From Hexactinellida sp. DTS-2022 (lineage: Eukaryota; Porifera; Hexactinellida): a stretch of 64,000 bases of DNA. Position 1 is the first letter of the stretch. The number at the start of each line of letters is the position of its first letter. A program made the translations under genes and the position numbers. The stretch covers positions 4,898,001-4,962,000 of the forward strand of contig JAPNXP010000005.1 of NCBI GenBank assembly GCA_028753945.1, given 5' to 3'. The notes beneath the pieces are model-generated. The model saw only the letters and a program-made list of their open reading frames with translations, searched no databases and was not told the DNA's origin. Positions 32,332 to 41,955 of the stretch are shown here, one piece after another.

Positions 32332-33642
32332 ATGTTTTTAATCGATAGTATTATTTTCTTTTTAATTCGCATCGGCATCCAATTTCTGATCTTACCAACG
32401 GTGAAACTAGTTTTCTTTACTTTGGAATGTTTTATTAAAATATCTAAAAGAATAACTTTTTATTTTCTACCCAAACAAACGCTTCCATGCCGTGTTTTTG
32501 AACGAATTGATTTCACGTTTAGTGGATTAGTTGAGCGTTATCACAGGATTTTACAATCAATTTCTGACTGGATTTTATCAGACAGTCCAAAACGTATCGT
32601 ATCAAGAATAAAGGAAGTCAAAGCTATTCTATTTGTGTTGGTATTAACTATTTGGTTCTTAAGCACACTCATTACTGTTTTATTTGCAAACACTTATTTC
32701 GATTCACCAACTAAGAAATTTGATTTCCCCTTCTATTTTGACTACACTTACCATGGATTACCGTTATCTCAAGTTATACCATTCCCTGCTACAAATGAGA
32801 TAATACAACTTGACGGTTTTGAAACTGCTACCATTATGCCACACGCTTTCATTGATCTGCAGAAGTTGGGAATCAAGCTGGCCATAGGGGAATATTATGA
32901 CGTTGCTATAGACATAGAATTGCCTGAAAGCTATGCAAACCGTGATGCAGGAATGTTTATGTTAAATCTAACTATGTACGCTGAAAATACAACTTTAATC
33001 GCAACAGCTGGGCGACCTCTAGTGCTGAAGTTTAAATCGAATTTTCTCACCTACATTCAAACATTTGTTTTCTTTCCATTTTACATGTTAGGTCTCGTAC
33101 AAGAGAAACAAACTATGCATAGTGTAATGTTTGAGAACTTTCAAGAAAACTTCAAATTACAAACAAAGTCAATTTATGTCTCAATTTCAAGCCCAAGAAT
33201 TGAAATTTATCAATCATCGATTCATTTTTCGTTGAAACCACAAGGCTTTGACAGATTAATATTACACTGGCCGTGGACAGCATGGTTAGTAATGATAACT
33301 CTTTTCATGGTATCTTTCACTCTTCTCTCTATTTTAATATTCCAAGCCATCCTGTTTATTGCTATAGACGTAATACACGCACGTCTCCACGAAGTAGCAA
33401 GAATGCTACCCACAAATGATTCCCTAATGTTCTCACTCCCGCCAGGGAATAATCACACTCAACTGCATGATACGAATGAAGATGAAGACATTATTAACAT
33501 GTTGCCGTTAAATGTAGAGCCAGATCCACCCAATGGAGAGGTGATAACTTCTGATGTTTGTGAAGAGAGGGAAAATTTAGAGCAAGAGATTAATATAGTG
33601 GATACGGATAGGGACAATGCAATACTACGCCATAGGATTTAA
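32332..33642 (+). CDS. BSCL2: Seipin
   Basis: Intronless, 436 aa. Seipin is an endoplasmic-reticulum membrane protein that forms rings at ER-lipid droplet contacts and controls droplet growth. The N-terminal cytosolic/amphipathic part is followed by a first membrane helix (about 104-128, AILFVLVLTIWFLSTLITVL), a lumenal beta-sandwich domain with family motifs (YYDVAIDIELPES, NRDAGMFMLNLTMY, GRPLVLKFKS, IEIYQSSIHFSLKPQGFDRL) and a second helix (about 315-345, AWLVMITLFMVSFTLLSILI). A 90-aa acidic cytosolic tail follows. Two membrane helices and a roughly 190-aa lumenal loop match the family. It is divergently placed to the cryptochrome gene. Confidence 0.88.
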   Translation: MFLIDSIIFFLIRIGIQFLILPTVKLVFFTLECFIKISKRITFYFLPKQTLPCRVFERIDFTFSGLVERYHRILQSISDWILSDSPKRIVSRIKEVKAILFVLVLTIWFLSTLITVLFANTYFDSPTKKFDFPFYFDYTYHGLPLSQVIPFPATNEIIQLDGFETATIMPHAFIDLQKLGIKLAIGEYYDVAIDIELPESYANRDAGMFMLNLTMYAENTTLIATAGRPLVLKFKSNFLTYIQTFVFFPFYMLGLVQEKQTMHSVMFENFQENFKLQTKSIYVSISSPRIEIYQSSIHFSLKPQGFDRLILHWPWTAWLVMITLFMVSFTLLSILIFQAILFIAIDVIHARLHEVARMLPTNDSLMFSLPPGNNHTQLHDTNEDEDIINMLPLNVEPDPPNGEVITSDVCEERENLEQEINIVDTDRDNAILRHRI

Positions 33643-34103
33643 CTGAGTTAGAACAATTGTAAATATGTTTTATTGCTTTGGATCTTTTCATTTGCACGTT
33701 TAATGTTTGATTACTAAAGATTTATTGTAAATTGAGAGTTTTTATCATGCTTTAATTGAGATTTGTACATATATTAATCAGGCATTTGTATGGTACTGTT
33801 TGTAACAGGGCCAATTATAATTATTGGGTATTTGTATAGTCCTGTTAATTAATCAATATACAGCTAATGGAAATTATAATGATAAGTCGGGTATGTGGTT
33901 GGAAATTACTATAAATTATTACTTAGTAATAATTTATACATAAATACTTAGCGAGATATCTTAAGTAAATTCATTTAATTCATTAACCTTGAATAGTCAG
34001 ATAATGCAACCAATTACGAGCGAGACTGAAATATGTAATATATTGGATAGAACCTTTTAATTTATTTTCTCTATTTTAGTACATGAACCGTTATTAATTC
34101 CAA
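33643..34103. other. Intergenic, seipin to TELO2
   Basis: About 460 bp of AT-rich DNA. A short inverted pair (ATAAATTATTACTTAGTAATAA region near 33910-33940) is the only structure noticed. Confidence 0.4.
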
Positions 34104-36866
34104 ATGGAAATTCTATCTCTACACAATTCTAATGGAGAGTTGCAGTCTCATTTGCGATCCTCAGACAAATTCAAAGAATTACCAGATTATTTCCAAACAC
34201 ACCATGAATTATTCATAAAACACAAATCTTCATCAGAAGACTGTAGTTATATTCAAGCTTACAAACATACAGTAGAGCTGCTCATAACTCATTTTGATAC
34301 TGACACTCTCTTGGATAAGAAAGTTATCGAATTCCTATCTTTATGTCATCCCTCCCATTTATTTTCTCTTTGTATACACTTGTTGAAAAAACCAGATAAA
34401 CCTATACTAACCTACCAGAATTCGCTGACTATTATACTCTATACTTTACAACCAGTTAAACTCGCGGCTATTATCACCTCAAACTTACATGTTTCTACAA
34501 ACAATTCAGTCCCGGGTCAAATAACTATCTTAAATCCTATTCAATCGCATTTTATACAGACGTTATGTGCTGTACCAGATCTCGTTATGAACAAACTTTC
34601 CCATTCCCTGCTATTAGTGGAATCTAATACTGACTATACGAAATCTCCTATACATCCTGATAACTACTTCACTCATGTTACTAAAGTAGTTTTCGCTATT
34701 TTAACTGATTCAACAGAAAATTATATTACCTCTAGCTTGTGTTTTGCTTCCCTTTTACATCAGATATGTTTACGAGAATATGCTGGTGTAGTTGCTCAAT
34801 GGATTATTCACTTTGTGGAACAGAAAAATCATAAGAAAACAACTAAAATTGAACTTTTGAAATCAATAATATCTAAAATGTTACCTCGTGGTTTAGAAAG
34901 ACTTCTTGAGGCATTGCTATCTCAATACTACACTCCGAAATTTGGGGATAAATCTTTCTTCTCAAAAATTCTAATTGAGCCCCAATCTTCCACGCGTATA
35001 AAAACAATTCTAATAGATCGGCTTATTATTTCGCGTCAATTCTCTTCTAAGCAGAATCTCCTATTACACAATCTCATGCATTATATATGTACTGAGTGTG
35101 GAGAGTTAGTTGGAGAAGTATTAGAGAATATTCTAACTGCATTCGGATCAGAAATGTACATGGATAACATCTCCATTGACCACCACACTTATCTCTGTAG
35201 AGTAATAATACTCGGTGTTAGATATTACACGGTTAAAATACAGCCACATAATGCAATGGAATTTCTACACAAGATAAATGATCCCAAGCAAGATGATGAA
35301 GAATCTAAACAGGAGCCTATGTTAAAGTTTCCTTCCAATTTCCCGAAATATCCTCTTTTCTTGTTAACTCAAAGTGCTATTGGAAATCTCTTAAAGAACA
35401 CGCGTAATGACATTAAACTAGCTGGTGAGCTATGTGGGGAAGTATTGAGTTTTTGGCTGAACCAAGATGTTTCGAATAAACTGAGTTTTGAAATTCCAGT
35501 TGACAATCCGGTTGTCAAAGAGTTGAGAGCGCTGCTTACTTCCCAACATGAGAAACCGCCTGTAGTTAAACGGGAAAAGTGCACCAAAGAAGCTGAACCA
35601 AATTCAGAACTACTGACTGCTAATCTAATTCCAGAGCTGGAGAGTATGTTTGAATCTGAAACGAATAACGAAATTATTTTACCAAATGCAATCACCAGTG
35701 AGCCTCAATCAAGCGATGAACTACAAACATTGCTTTTACCAGGAGACTTAAAATCAGAGCAAAAGCGACCTCTCATTGAAATCCTATCAGACAGTGATAA
35801 TTCTGACACCGAAGATCTACAACCATTCCCAAATTCAGAAGCTGATAAAACTGCGAAAAAGGAAACTGCGGAAAGTCACACCTATGGTGGTTCCCGCCCG
35901 ATATTAGGCCCCTATTCACTGAGAGAGTGTGTCGAGTGGATGGGTTCCAATACGAAATCCAACAATGAAGCCGCAGATATGAAAAGATTGGCGGCTGCAA
36001 TGCGAAAAGTCGAGTCTTTTATAAGAGCTTCACCGCATGATATTAAAATTTGGTCTCACGATTTATCAGAGATATTATTGAACCTTACAAACAAGGCATT
36101 TATAGAGGACTTTGATACTATACGCTTAAACGCACTCATATCTCTATGTGTGATTGACCCTATAACAACAGCTAAATACCTCACTACTGGGTTCTACAGT
36201 GAGAATATGGTTATTTCTTCTAGATTTGATATTCTTGTTTGTTTAGAGAAGGCTGCAGCTGAGCTGGCTAACATTATTGAAAGCAAAACTGACGTCACTG
36301 AGTTTAACTTCCCACTCGCGAAAAATGAGCGTGTAGTTAAGAACACTAGAGTTTGGGAAGATGTTGTAAAACAACGCCTAAAGTTGAAAACGCGTATTAT
36401 CTCTTCAGCGCGAAAAGAAGCTAAAATAAGTGAAAATATTTTCGGTGGAATAGTCGGTCACTTTTTCTACCCTCTTTTGTATAGTTTTGATAAATCGATT
36501 TGTACTATGGATTTCTTTGGAAGTGATGTTTGGCTATTTTCCGCCTTCTTAAAAACCCTCGGCACTTTAATTATTTACTCACAGGGTACAATTGCACTTA
36601 GGAAAATGAGTTCGAATCTCTTTGAATTCCTTCTCGCTATTAAGAGTGTGGATAACCCTTTGGTGAAGCAAGGAATTTCTTTCTGTATTCTATGCGTGCT
36701 TGAGGTCACCCCAGTTTTCTATTTACTTCCTGATTTGTCAACTCAGTTAGAAGAATTGAGTGGATTTATGCACGACACTTCGATTAAAGTAGCGGATAAG
36801 AATACAGTAATGCTGACCAACCAAACTCTTCAACAAATAACTCTCCTCTATAAACAATTCGTTTAA
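34104..36866 (+). CDS. TELO2: TELO2 (TEL2), PIKK assembly factor
   Basis: Intronless, 920 aa. TELO2 works with TTI1/TTI2 and the HSP90-R2TP system to assemble mTOR, ATM, ATR and other PIKKs. N-terminal alpha-solenoid (about 1-480); an acidic linker with LSDSDNSDTED (about 556-566), which fits the CK2-phosphorylated motif through which TELO2 binds PIH1D1 of R2TP; then the conserved C-terminal domain (about 595-900) with YSLRECVEWM, SSRFDILVCLEKAAAELA, ERVVKNTRVW and the family hallmark GHFFYPLLYSFD. Length is close to human TELO2 (837 aa). AATAAA at 36877-36882 lies just after the stop. Confidence 0.88.
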   Translation: MEILSLHNSNGELQSHLRSSDKFKELPDYFQTHHELFIKHKSSSEDCSYIQAYKHTVELLITHFDTDTLLDKKVIEFLSLCHPSHLFSLCIHLLKKPDKPILTYQNSLTIILYTLQPVKLAAIITSNLHVSTNNSVPGQITILNPIQSHFIQTLCAVPDLVMNKLSHSLLLVESNTDYTKSPIHPDNYFTHVTKVVFAILTDSTENYITSSLCFASLLHQICLREYAGVVAQWIIHFVEQKNHKKTTKIELLKSIISKMLPRGLERLLEALLSQYYTPKFGDKSFFSKILIEPQSSTRIKTILIDRLIISRQFSSKQNLLLHNLMHYICTECGELVGEVLENILTAFGSEMYMDNISIDHHTYLCRVIILGVRYYTVKIQPHNAMEFLHKINDPKQDDEESKQEPMLKFPSNFPKYPLFLLTQSAIGNLLKNTRNDIKLAGELCGEVLSFWLNQDVSNKLSFEIPVDNPVVKELRALLTSQHEKPPVVKREKCTKEAEPNSELLTANLIPELESMFESETNNEIILPNAITSEPQSSDELQTLLLPGDLKSEQKRPLIEILSDSDNSDTEDLQPFPNSEADKTAKKETAESHTYGGSRPILGPYSLRECVEWMGSNTKSNNEAADMKRLAAAMRKVESFIRASPHDIKIWSHDLSEILLNLTNKAFIEDFDTIRLNALISLCVIDPITTAKYLTTGFYSENMVISSRFDILVCLEKAAAELANIIESKTDVTEFNFPLAKNERVVKNTRVWEDVVKQRLKLKTRIISSARKEAKISENIFGGIVGHFFYPLLYSFDKSICTMDFFGSDVWLFSAFLKTLGTLIIYSQGTIALRKMSSNLFEFLLAIKSVDNPLVKQGISFCILCVLEVTPVFYLLPDLSTQLEELSGFMHDTSIKVADKNTVMLTNQTLQQITLLYKQFV

Positions 36867-37739
36867 TTAATATTTAAATAAAAGCCAGGATACATACTTG
36901 TATTTATACTGTTGTTAATAAGGAACTTTCTAAAGTGTTCTTATAAGCATGGTGTAAGCAACATTGTCCCAGAAAAGTAATACTTTTAATTAGCCAAACC
37001 CCCACCTTAAAATTTAGTTGCATTTCTTAGTTCTAGGTATTATATCCTATTAGTAAATTGAGACATTTGGTTTGTATATTGTTTAATGTTATAATAATTA
37101 CAATACAGAAAGTAATATTTGTATACAGAAAGTAATATTAATAAATAAAAATAAAAGTTCGCCGGGGGCCCTCAGGGTTGCAGCTAGTCCTGTCGATTGA
37201 GCTGAGCTGTGAGTGCACTTGGGACACACTCTGTACCTTTCCACCCCAGCTGAGTTATAGTTAGTAGTTAGTATTGAGTTTCTAATGAGTAATTGTGATA
37301 ATGAGTTGAGTTCTTCTGAATAGTGAATTTGAATTTGAGTTCTGGTGAGACTGGGGTGGGAAGCGATGCAACTAGGAGGACAAGGTAAAAATAGATTCAA
37401 AACAAACAATTTAAATACAAGAATATTACTCACCATAAGGTAGTTGAGCTTCTGGTTAACCATAAGATCATAAGAGATAGTTTGAATCCATAAAAAATAT
37501 CAATCCATAATGAAAGAGAAAGTTTGAATCCATAATGATATAGAAAGTTTGAATCCGTAATGTATGAGAAGCCAAGAGATTGGCAAAAAAAAATATCAAT
37601 CCATACCATAGAGAAGCCAAGAGACTGGCAAAAAAATATCAATCCATACCTAGAGAAAGCCAAGAGACTGGCAAAAAAAAAAAACACCAAAAACACCGCA
37701 AGAGACTGGCAAAAAAAAACACAAGCCCAATGGAATGAC

Positions 37740-39010
37740 AAGCAAGTTATACCACTGTGGTAATGGTATACTATCGGGAGAATACTCAAGTTAGAATAAT
37801 AAATAATAAATATCAATGCATACCAAAACACCAGCAAGAGACTGGCAAAATAAAACACCAGCCCAATGGAATGACAAGCGAGTTATACCACTGTGGTATA
37901 CTATCGGGAGAATACTCAAGTTAGTAATACTCAAGTTAGAATAATAAATAATAAATATCAATGCATACCAAAACACCAGCAAGAGACTGGCAAAATAAAA
38001 CACCAGCCCAATGGAATGACAAGCGAGTTATACCACGGTGGTAATGGTATACTATCGGGAGAATACTCAAGTAAGAATAATAAATAATAAATATCAATGC
38101 ATACCAAAACACCAGCAAGAGACTGGCAAAATAAAACACCAGCCCAATGGAATGACAAGCGAGTTATACCACGGTGGTAATGGTATACTATCGGGAGAAT
38201 ACTCAAGTTAGTAATACTCAAGTTATAATAATAAATAATAAATATCAATGCATACCAAAACACCAGCAAGAGACTGACAAAATAAAACACCAGCCAATGG
38301 AATGACAAGCGAGTTATACCACTGTGGTATACTATCGGGAGAATACTCAAGTTAGTAATACTCAAGTTAGAATAATAAATAATAAATATCAATGCATACC
38401 AAAACACCAGCAAGAGACTGGCAAAATAAAACACCAGCCCAATGCAATGACAAGCGAGTTATACCACGGTGGTAATGGTATACTATCGGGAGAATACTCA
38501 AGTAAGAATAATAAATAATAAATATCAATGCATACCAAAACACCAGCAAGAGACTGGCAAAATAAAACACCAGCCCAATGGAATGACAAGCGAGTTATAC
38601 CACGGTGGTAATGGTATACTATCGGGAGAATACTCAAGTTAGAATAATAAATAATAAATATCAATGCATACCAAAATAGAAGCCAAGAGACTGGCAAAAA
38701 ACACACCAAAATACCAGCAAGAGACTGGCAAAATAAAACACCAGCCCAATGGAATGACAAGCGAGTTATACCACTGTGGTAATGGTATACTATCGGGAGA
38801 ATACTCAAGTTAGAATAATAAATAATAAATATCAATGCATACCAAAATAGAAGCCAAGAGACTGGCAAAAAACAACAACACCAAAAATACCAGCAAGAGA
38901 CTGGCAAAAAAAAACACCAGCACAATGGAATGACAAGCGAGTTATACCACGGTGGTATACTATCGGGAGAATACTCAAGTTAGAATAATAAATATCAATT
39001 CATACCATAG
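37740..39010. repeat. 136-bp tandem array, about nine units
   Basis: The phrase TATCAATGCATACC recurs at about 37811, 37956, 38092, 38243, 38387, 38523, 38659 and 38830, with a variant at 38993. Spacing is 136 bp or 136 plus 8, 9, 15, 27 or 35. The units carry CACCAGCAAGAGACTGGCA, CCCAATGGAATGACAAGCGA, TATACCACGGTGGTAATGG and ATCGGGAGAATACTCAAGTT. Close identity suggests recent expansion or homogenisation. Confidence 0.85.
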
Positions 39011-39282
39011 AGAAGCCAAGAGACTGGCAAAAAAAAATCCATAATGAAAGAGAAAGTTTGAATCCATAATGAAAGAGAAGCCAAGAGACTGGCAAAAAAA
39101 AATCCATAATGAAAGAGAAAGTTTGAATCCATAATTTATGAAAAGCCAAGAAATAGAAAAGTGGTGATGGTAACTAGAGGCACTAGGAGTTAGAATAGTA
39201 TAAATTTGAATTTATAAATATTAAATTATAAATTATAAATTATAAATACTGTATACTATAACTTAGCAGAAACCCCAGTGAG

Positions 39283-39304
39283 AGAGAGAGAGAGAGAGAG
39301 AGAG
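39283..39304. repeat. (AG)n microsatellite
   Basis: About eleven AG units within the foldback element. Confidence 0.9.
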
Positions 39305-39638
39305 TCACATCAGTCCATTGGCGAGAGGCGAGAGTGAGGCGCGAACAGCTATAGGAAAAGGCAGCGTAAAATAGATATACGGGAATTAAATTTAAAAGCT
39401 AACTTACCAATTCCAGAGTCTGTAGATGTGTTGTTGAGTGAGAACTGCTAAATGAGGTGATGAGTTCAAGAAGCAAACGAAATGCAAACGAAGGGCCGGT
39501 GCCGGCGGACCCCCTACTCATCACTGGAATCTCCCCCCAACAAGCAACGCTCAGCCTCCGCAAGCCGATTGCCACTCGTTGAGGTTCAAAAGCCAGCGAA
39601 AAAGCAGGGGACAACACCAGCCCTATGGAATGACAAAT

Positions 39639-39888
39639 GAGATATACCCAAGTTAGTATATCTCGAGATATACCCAAGTTAGTATACTCTCGAAATGCAC
39701 TGACCTTCTAATTCCTAACCGCTAGCACTGACGGACGCCCCTCCCCCCAACTGAAGTTTCACCATAAAGCGTAGTTCGCAACCTCCGCAAGTTGCTCCCT
39801 ACACCTTATGGATCCCAATCAGTTGAGAAGAGAGGCACAGCACTAGCCAATGGCAATGGACGCGAGGGTACCCAAGTTGGTACCCTCT
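39639..39888. repeat. Three related hairpins in the foldback element
   Basis: Stem-loops at 39639-39664 (GAGATATAC / GTATATCTC), 39665-39691 (similar, imperfect) and 39864-39888 (GAGGGTACC / GGTACCCTC) share a CAAGTT loop core. Both stem sides differ together between copies. Confidence 0.55.
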
Positions 39889-40536
39889 GAACGATAATGG
39901 AACGGAACGGGGCGAAAGGAAATCTGTAAGGCGAGAGCGAGAGCGAGTAACATCGTAAGTGTAAAGGAAAGACGAATTAATAAAAACGGAACGTATATAT
40001 ACTTTTCATGTTAATCACAGGTGTTGAGCCCTGTTAAGTACAGATTATACACAGCAGAAATTGAGTTGTAGAAATTAATTAGTTTGCAAGTTAAAACACC
40101 TGCACTACTACAAGTTATAATTTACAGGTGTTTCAGTCTGAAATAATTTGCAGTTAAAACATCTGCAAATCTCTTTTTAGACTGACAGGCTGCGATTGAA
40201 AAATAATTATACGCTGGATTAAAATAATTATTTTCTTCAACTTTCAATCTCTTCTCTATGGATCAATATTTTCTCTCCATTATGGATCAATATTTTCTCT
40301 TCATTATGGATCAATATTTTCTCTTTCACGATGGATTAATATTATTGCCAATCTCTTGGCTTCTCAGGGACAAGCCACGTATTTTTACAATCATTATTAA
40401 TAAATTCTATTTATATGTATTATATTATATTTATATGAATTATATTGTAATCTATTAATTTGTATTGTATTGTATTGGGCATAAATATCATTAAAGTTAT
40501 TAAACAAATCTATAAATCAAATGTCTCAATTTACTA

Positions 40537-41415
40537 TTATTATTTAGGTATAATACACTGTAAATAGTAATTATAATTACACAAATAAGTGTAGGGAATT
40601 AATAATTAATTCAGTTAACTCCGCTTAATAAAGGCACCAGTTAATAGATTTCACTGCTTAATCGGGTCAAAATTTCGCAGGATTTAAAGGACGGAATTAC
40701 ATTTTTGTTAATAGATTTCTCCGCTTAATCGGGGTAAAGCAATCTGGTCTCGAGGTGACTCTATTAAGCGGAGTTGACTGTATTAATGAAATTCACTCCC
40801 ATTACGGGATAATTATACTTTAACTTTGGTCTCCGTATAACAGGCATGTTCGCGGCCGTAATGTTAATGTGGGTGTAATTGTTACAACTATGTTTTACAT
40901 GATTTACAGAGGATGTAATAATAGAGTCTATTAGCGATCTAAATAGATCCAAAGCTTGGTCAGGATTTGATGTTTGATTAAACTATTAATTAAATCGAGT
41001 TATAATTATATTCGAAATGCTAATTTGCTTGCATAGCTAGGCTTCATACATGACATAATGTCAAATTTATCAATCGAATATTATCAAATATAAAATGTGA
41101 CACTTTAGTGATACCTTAGTTTGCCAAGTTCACCCACTTGTATACAAATAAACACTTTTTATTGCCACAAGAAGCACTTGTATCACTCGAAATAAATATT
41201 CAACAGTTCTCATCAAGCTTCCTAACTGTCAAATGTAATCAAATACGATCAAAAATAGAGTGAATAAGTATCATGTTTTCATTTCACAGAAAAGTCTCAT
41301 GGCTTTCAACCCTCAGTTACATAGCAGCTTAGCTATGCTCGGTTTGTATATAAGAGATGTCATTTGAGTAGATCAACTAGCAACATTTGAAATACAATCA
41401 TATATCGAATTTATA
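40537..41415. promoter_or_regulatory. Upstream region of homeobox gene
   Basis: About 880 bp. A family F MITE lies at 40612-40780. TATATAAG at 41347-41354, some 62 bp before the ATG, is a plausible TATA box. The intervening AT-rich DNA has no recognised site. Confidence 0.5.
40612..40780. repeat. MITE family F, longer copy
   Basis: Starts CAGTTAACTCCGCTTAATAA and ends CTATTAAGCGGAGTTGACTG (inverted), flanked by TA-type ends; carries internal duplication of ATAGATTTCTCCGCTTAATC. Confidence 0.75.
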
Positions 41416-41955
41416 ATGTCCAACAGTTGGAAATCTAGTATTTTTTTGATAGAAAACTTGCTAAGTGATCGGCCCAAATCTCCCGACTCAAATTGCAGCT
41501 CTCCGCTTGATCGCCAGCCAGCTAAACGTCCCAAATTCTCAGAGAATGATTCTCCAACTCACGAAATGTATCACCACAACGTAAACAACAACAATTTACG
41601 TATGCCAACAAATGGTAATTACATCTACGCTAACCCTATGAGTATCCAAGGCAACATTGTGTACGCGCAGCCCATCTCGATTAACCAATTCAATCCTGCC
41701 TACTACATGCGAGCCGCAGGCGGCATTCTATACGACGTGTCAGGAAGGAAACGCAAAACCAGGACTGTATTTACACAGGACCAAACTATCCGCTTGGAGT
41801 CCTGCTTCACTTCACACAAATACTTGTGTTTAGCGGACCGAATGGCTCTAGCCAGAGAGCTGAATCTAAACGAGGCTCAGATAAAAACCTGGTTCCAGAA
41901 CAGGCGTACTAAGCTGAAGAAACAAATGGCCGACACAGACGAGCTATACATCTAG
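41416..41955 (+). CDS. NK/BarH-type homeobox protein
   Basis: Intronless, 179 aa. Residues about 112-171 form a homeodomain (RKRKTRTVFTQDQTIRLES ... KYLCLADRMALARELNLNEA ... QIKTWFQNRRTKLKKQ) with the helix-3 core WFQNRR and Thr at position 47-type 'IKTWFQ', which fits ANTP-class NK-linked families; KYLxxxDRMxLAxxLNLxxxQ is closest to BarH in my memory, with TLX and BSX next. Residues 8-16 (SIFLIENLL) resemble an EH1 motif for Groucho/TLE co-repressor binding, common in NK and Bar proteins. The middle is Asn-rich and disordered. The homeodomain is near the C-terminus. Probable sequence-specific repressor. Exact family needs a tree. Confidence 0.85.
   Translation: MSNSWKSSIFLIENLLSDRPKSPDSNCSSPLDRQPAKRPKFSENDSPTHEMYHHNVNNNNLRMPTNGNYIYANPMSIQGNIVYAQPISINQFNPAYYMRAAGGILYDVSGRKRKTRTVFTQDQTIRLESCFTSHKYLCLADRMALARELNLNEAQIKTWFQNRRTKLKKQMADTDELYI

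Larger units (their letters stand above)
37051..40536. mobile_element. Foldback-type non-autonomous element with satellite core
   Basis: About 3.5 kb. Left end TAGTAAATTGAGACATTTG (37051) recurs inverted at the right end (CAAATGTCTCAATTTACTA, ending 40536), with further similarity inward (TTGTTTAAT, CAATAC). Inside the ends, subterminal repeats are also inverted: left 37470-37620 has units such as AGAAGCCAAGAGATTGGCAA and GAATCCATAATG; right 40250-40370 has ATGGATCAATATTTTCTC units and TTGCCAATCTCTTGGCTTCT. The core holds a 136-bp tandem array (37740-39000), an (AG)n run (39283-39304) and paired hairpins (39639-39888). Open frames across it are repeat-derived; no transposase was seen. The layout resembles Foldback/FB-like elements. 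Confidence 0.65.

Noticed and set aside
37791-38925. Minus-strand open frames of 67-178 codons with repeated hydrophobic sequence (for example FYFASLLLVFWYALIF)
   Set aside because: They are translations of the 136-bp tandem unit, change frame with unit length, and have no start context or independent support.
39400-39700. Possible tRNA-derived SINE (GGTTCAAAAGCC resembles a B box)
   Set aside because: No matching A box or cloverleaf could be drawn; kept as part of the foldback element.
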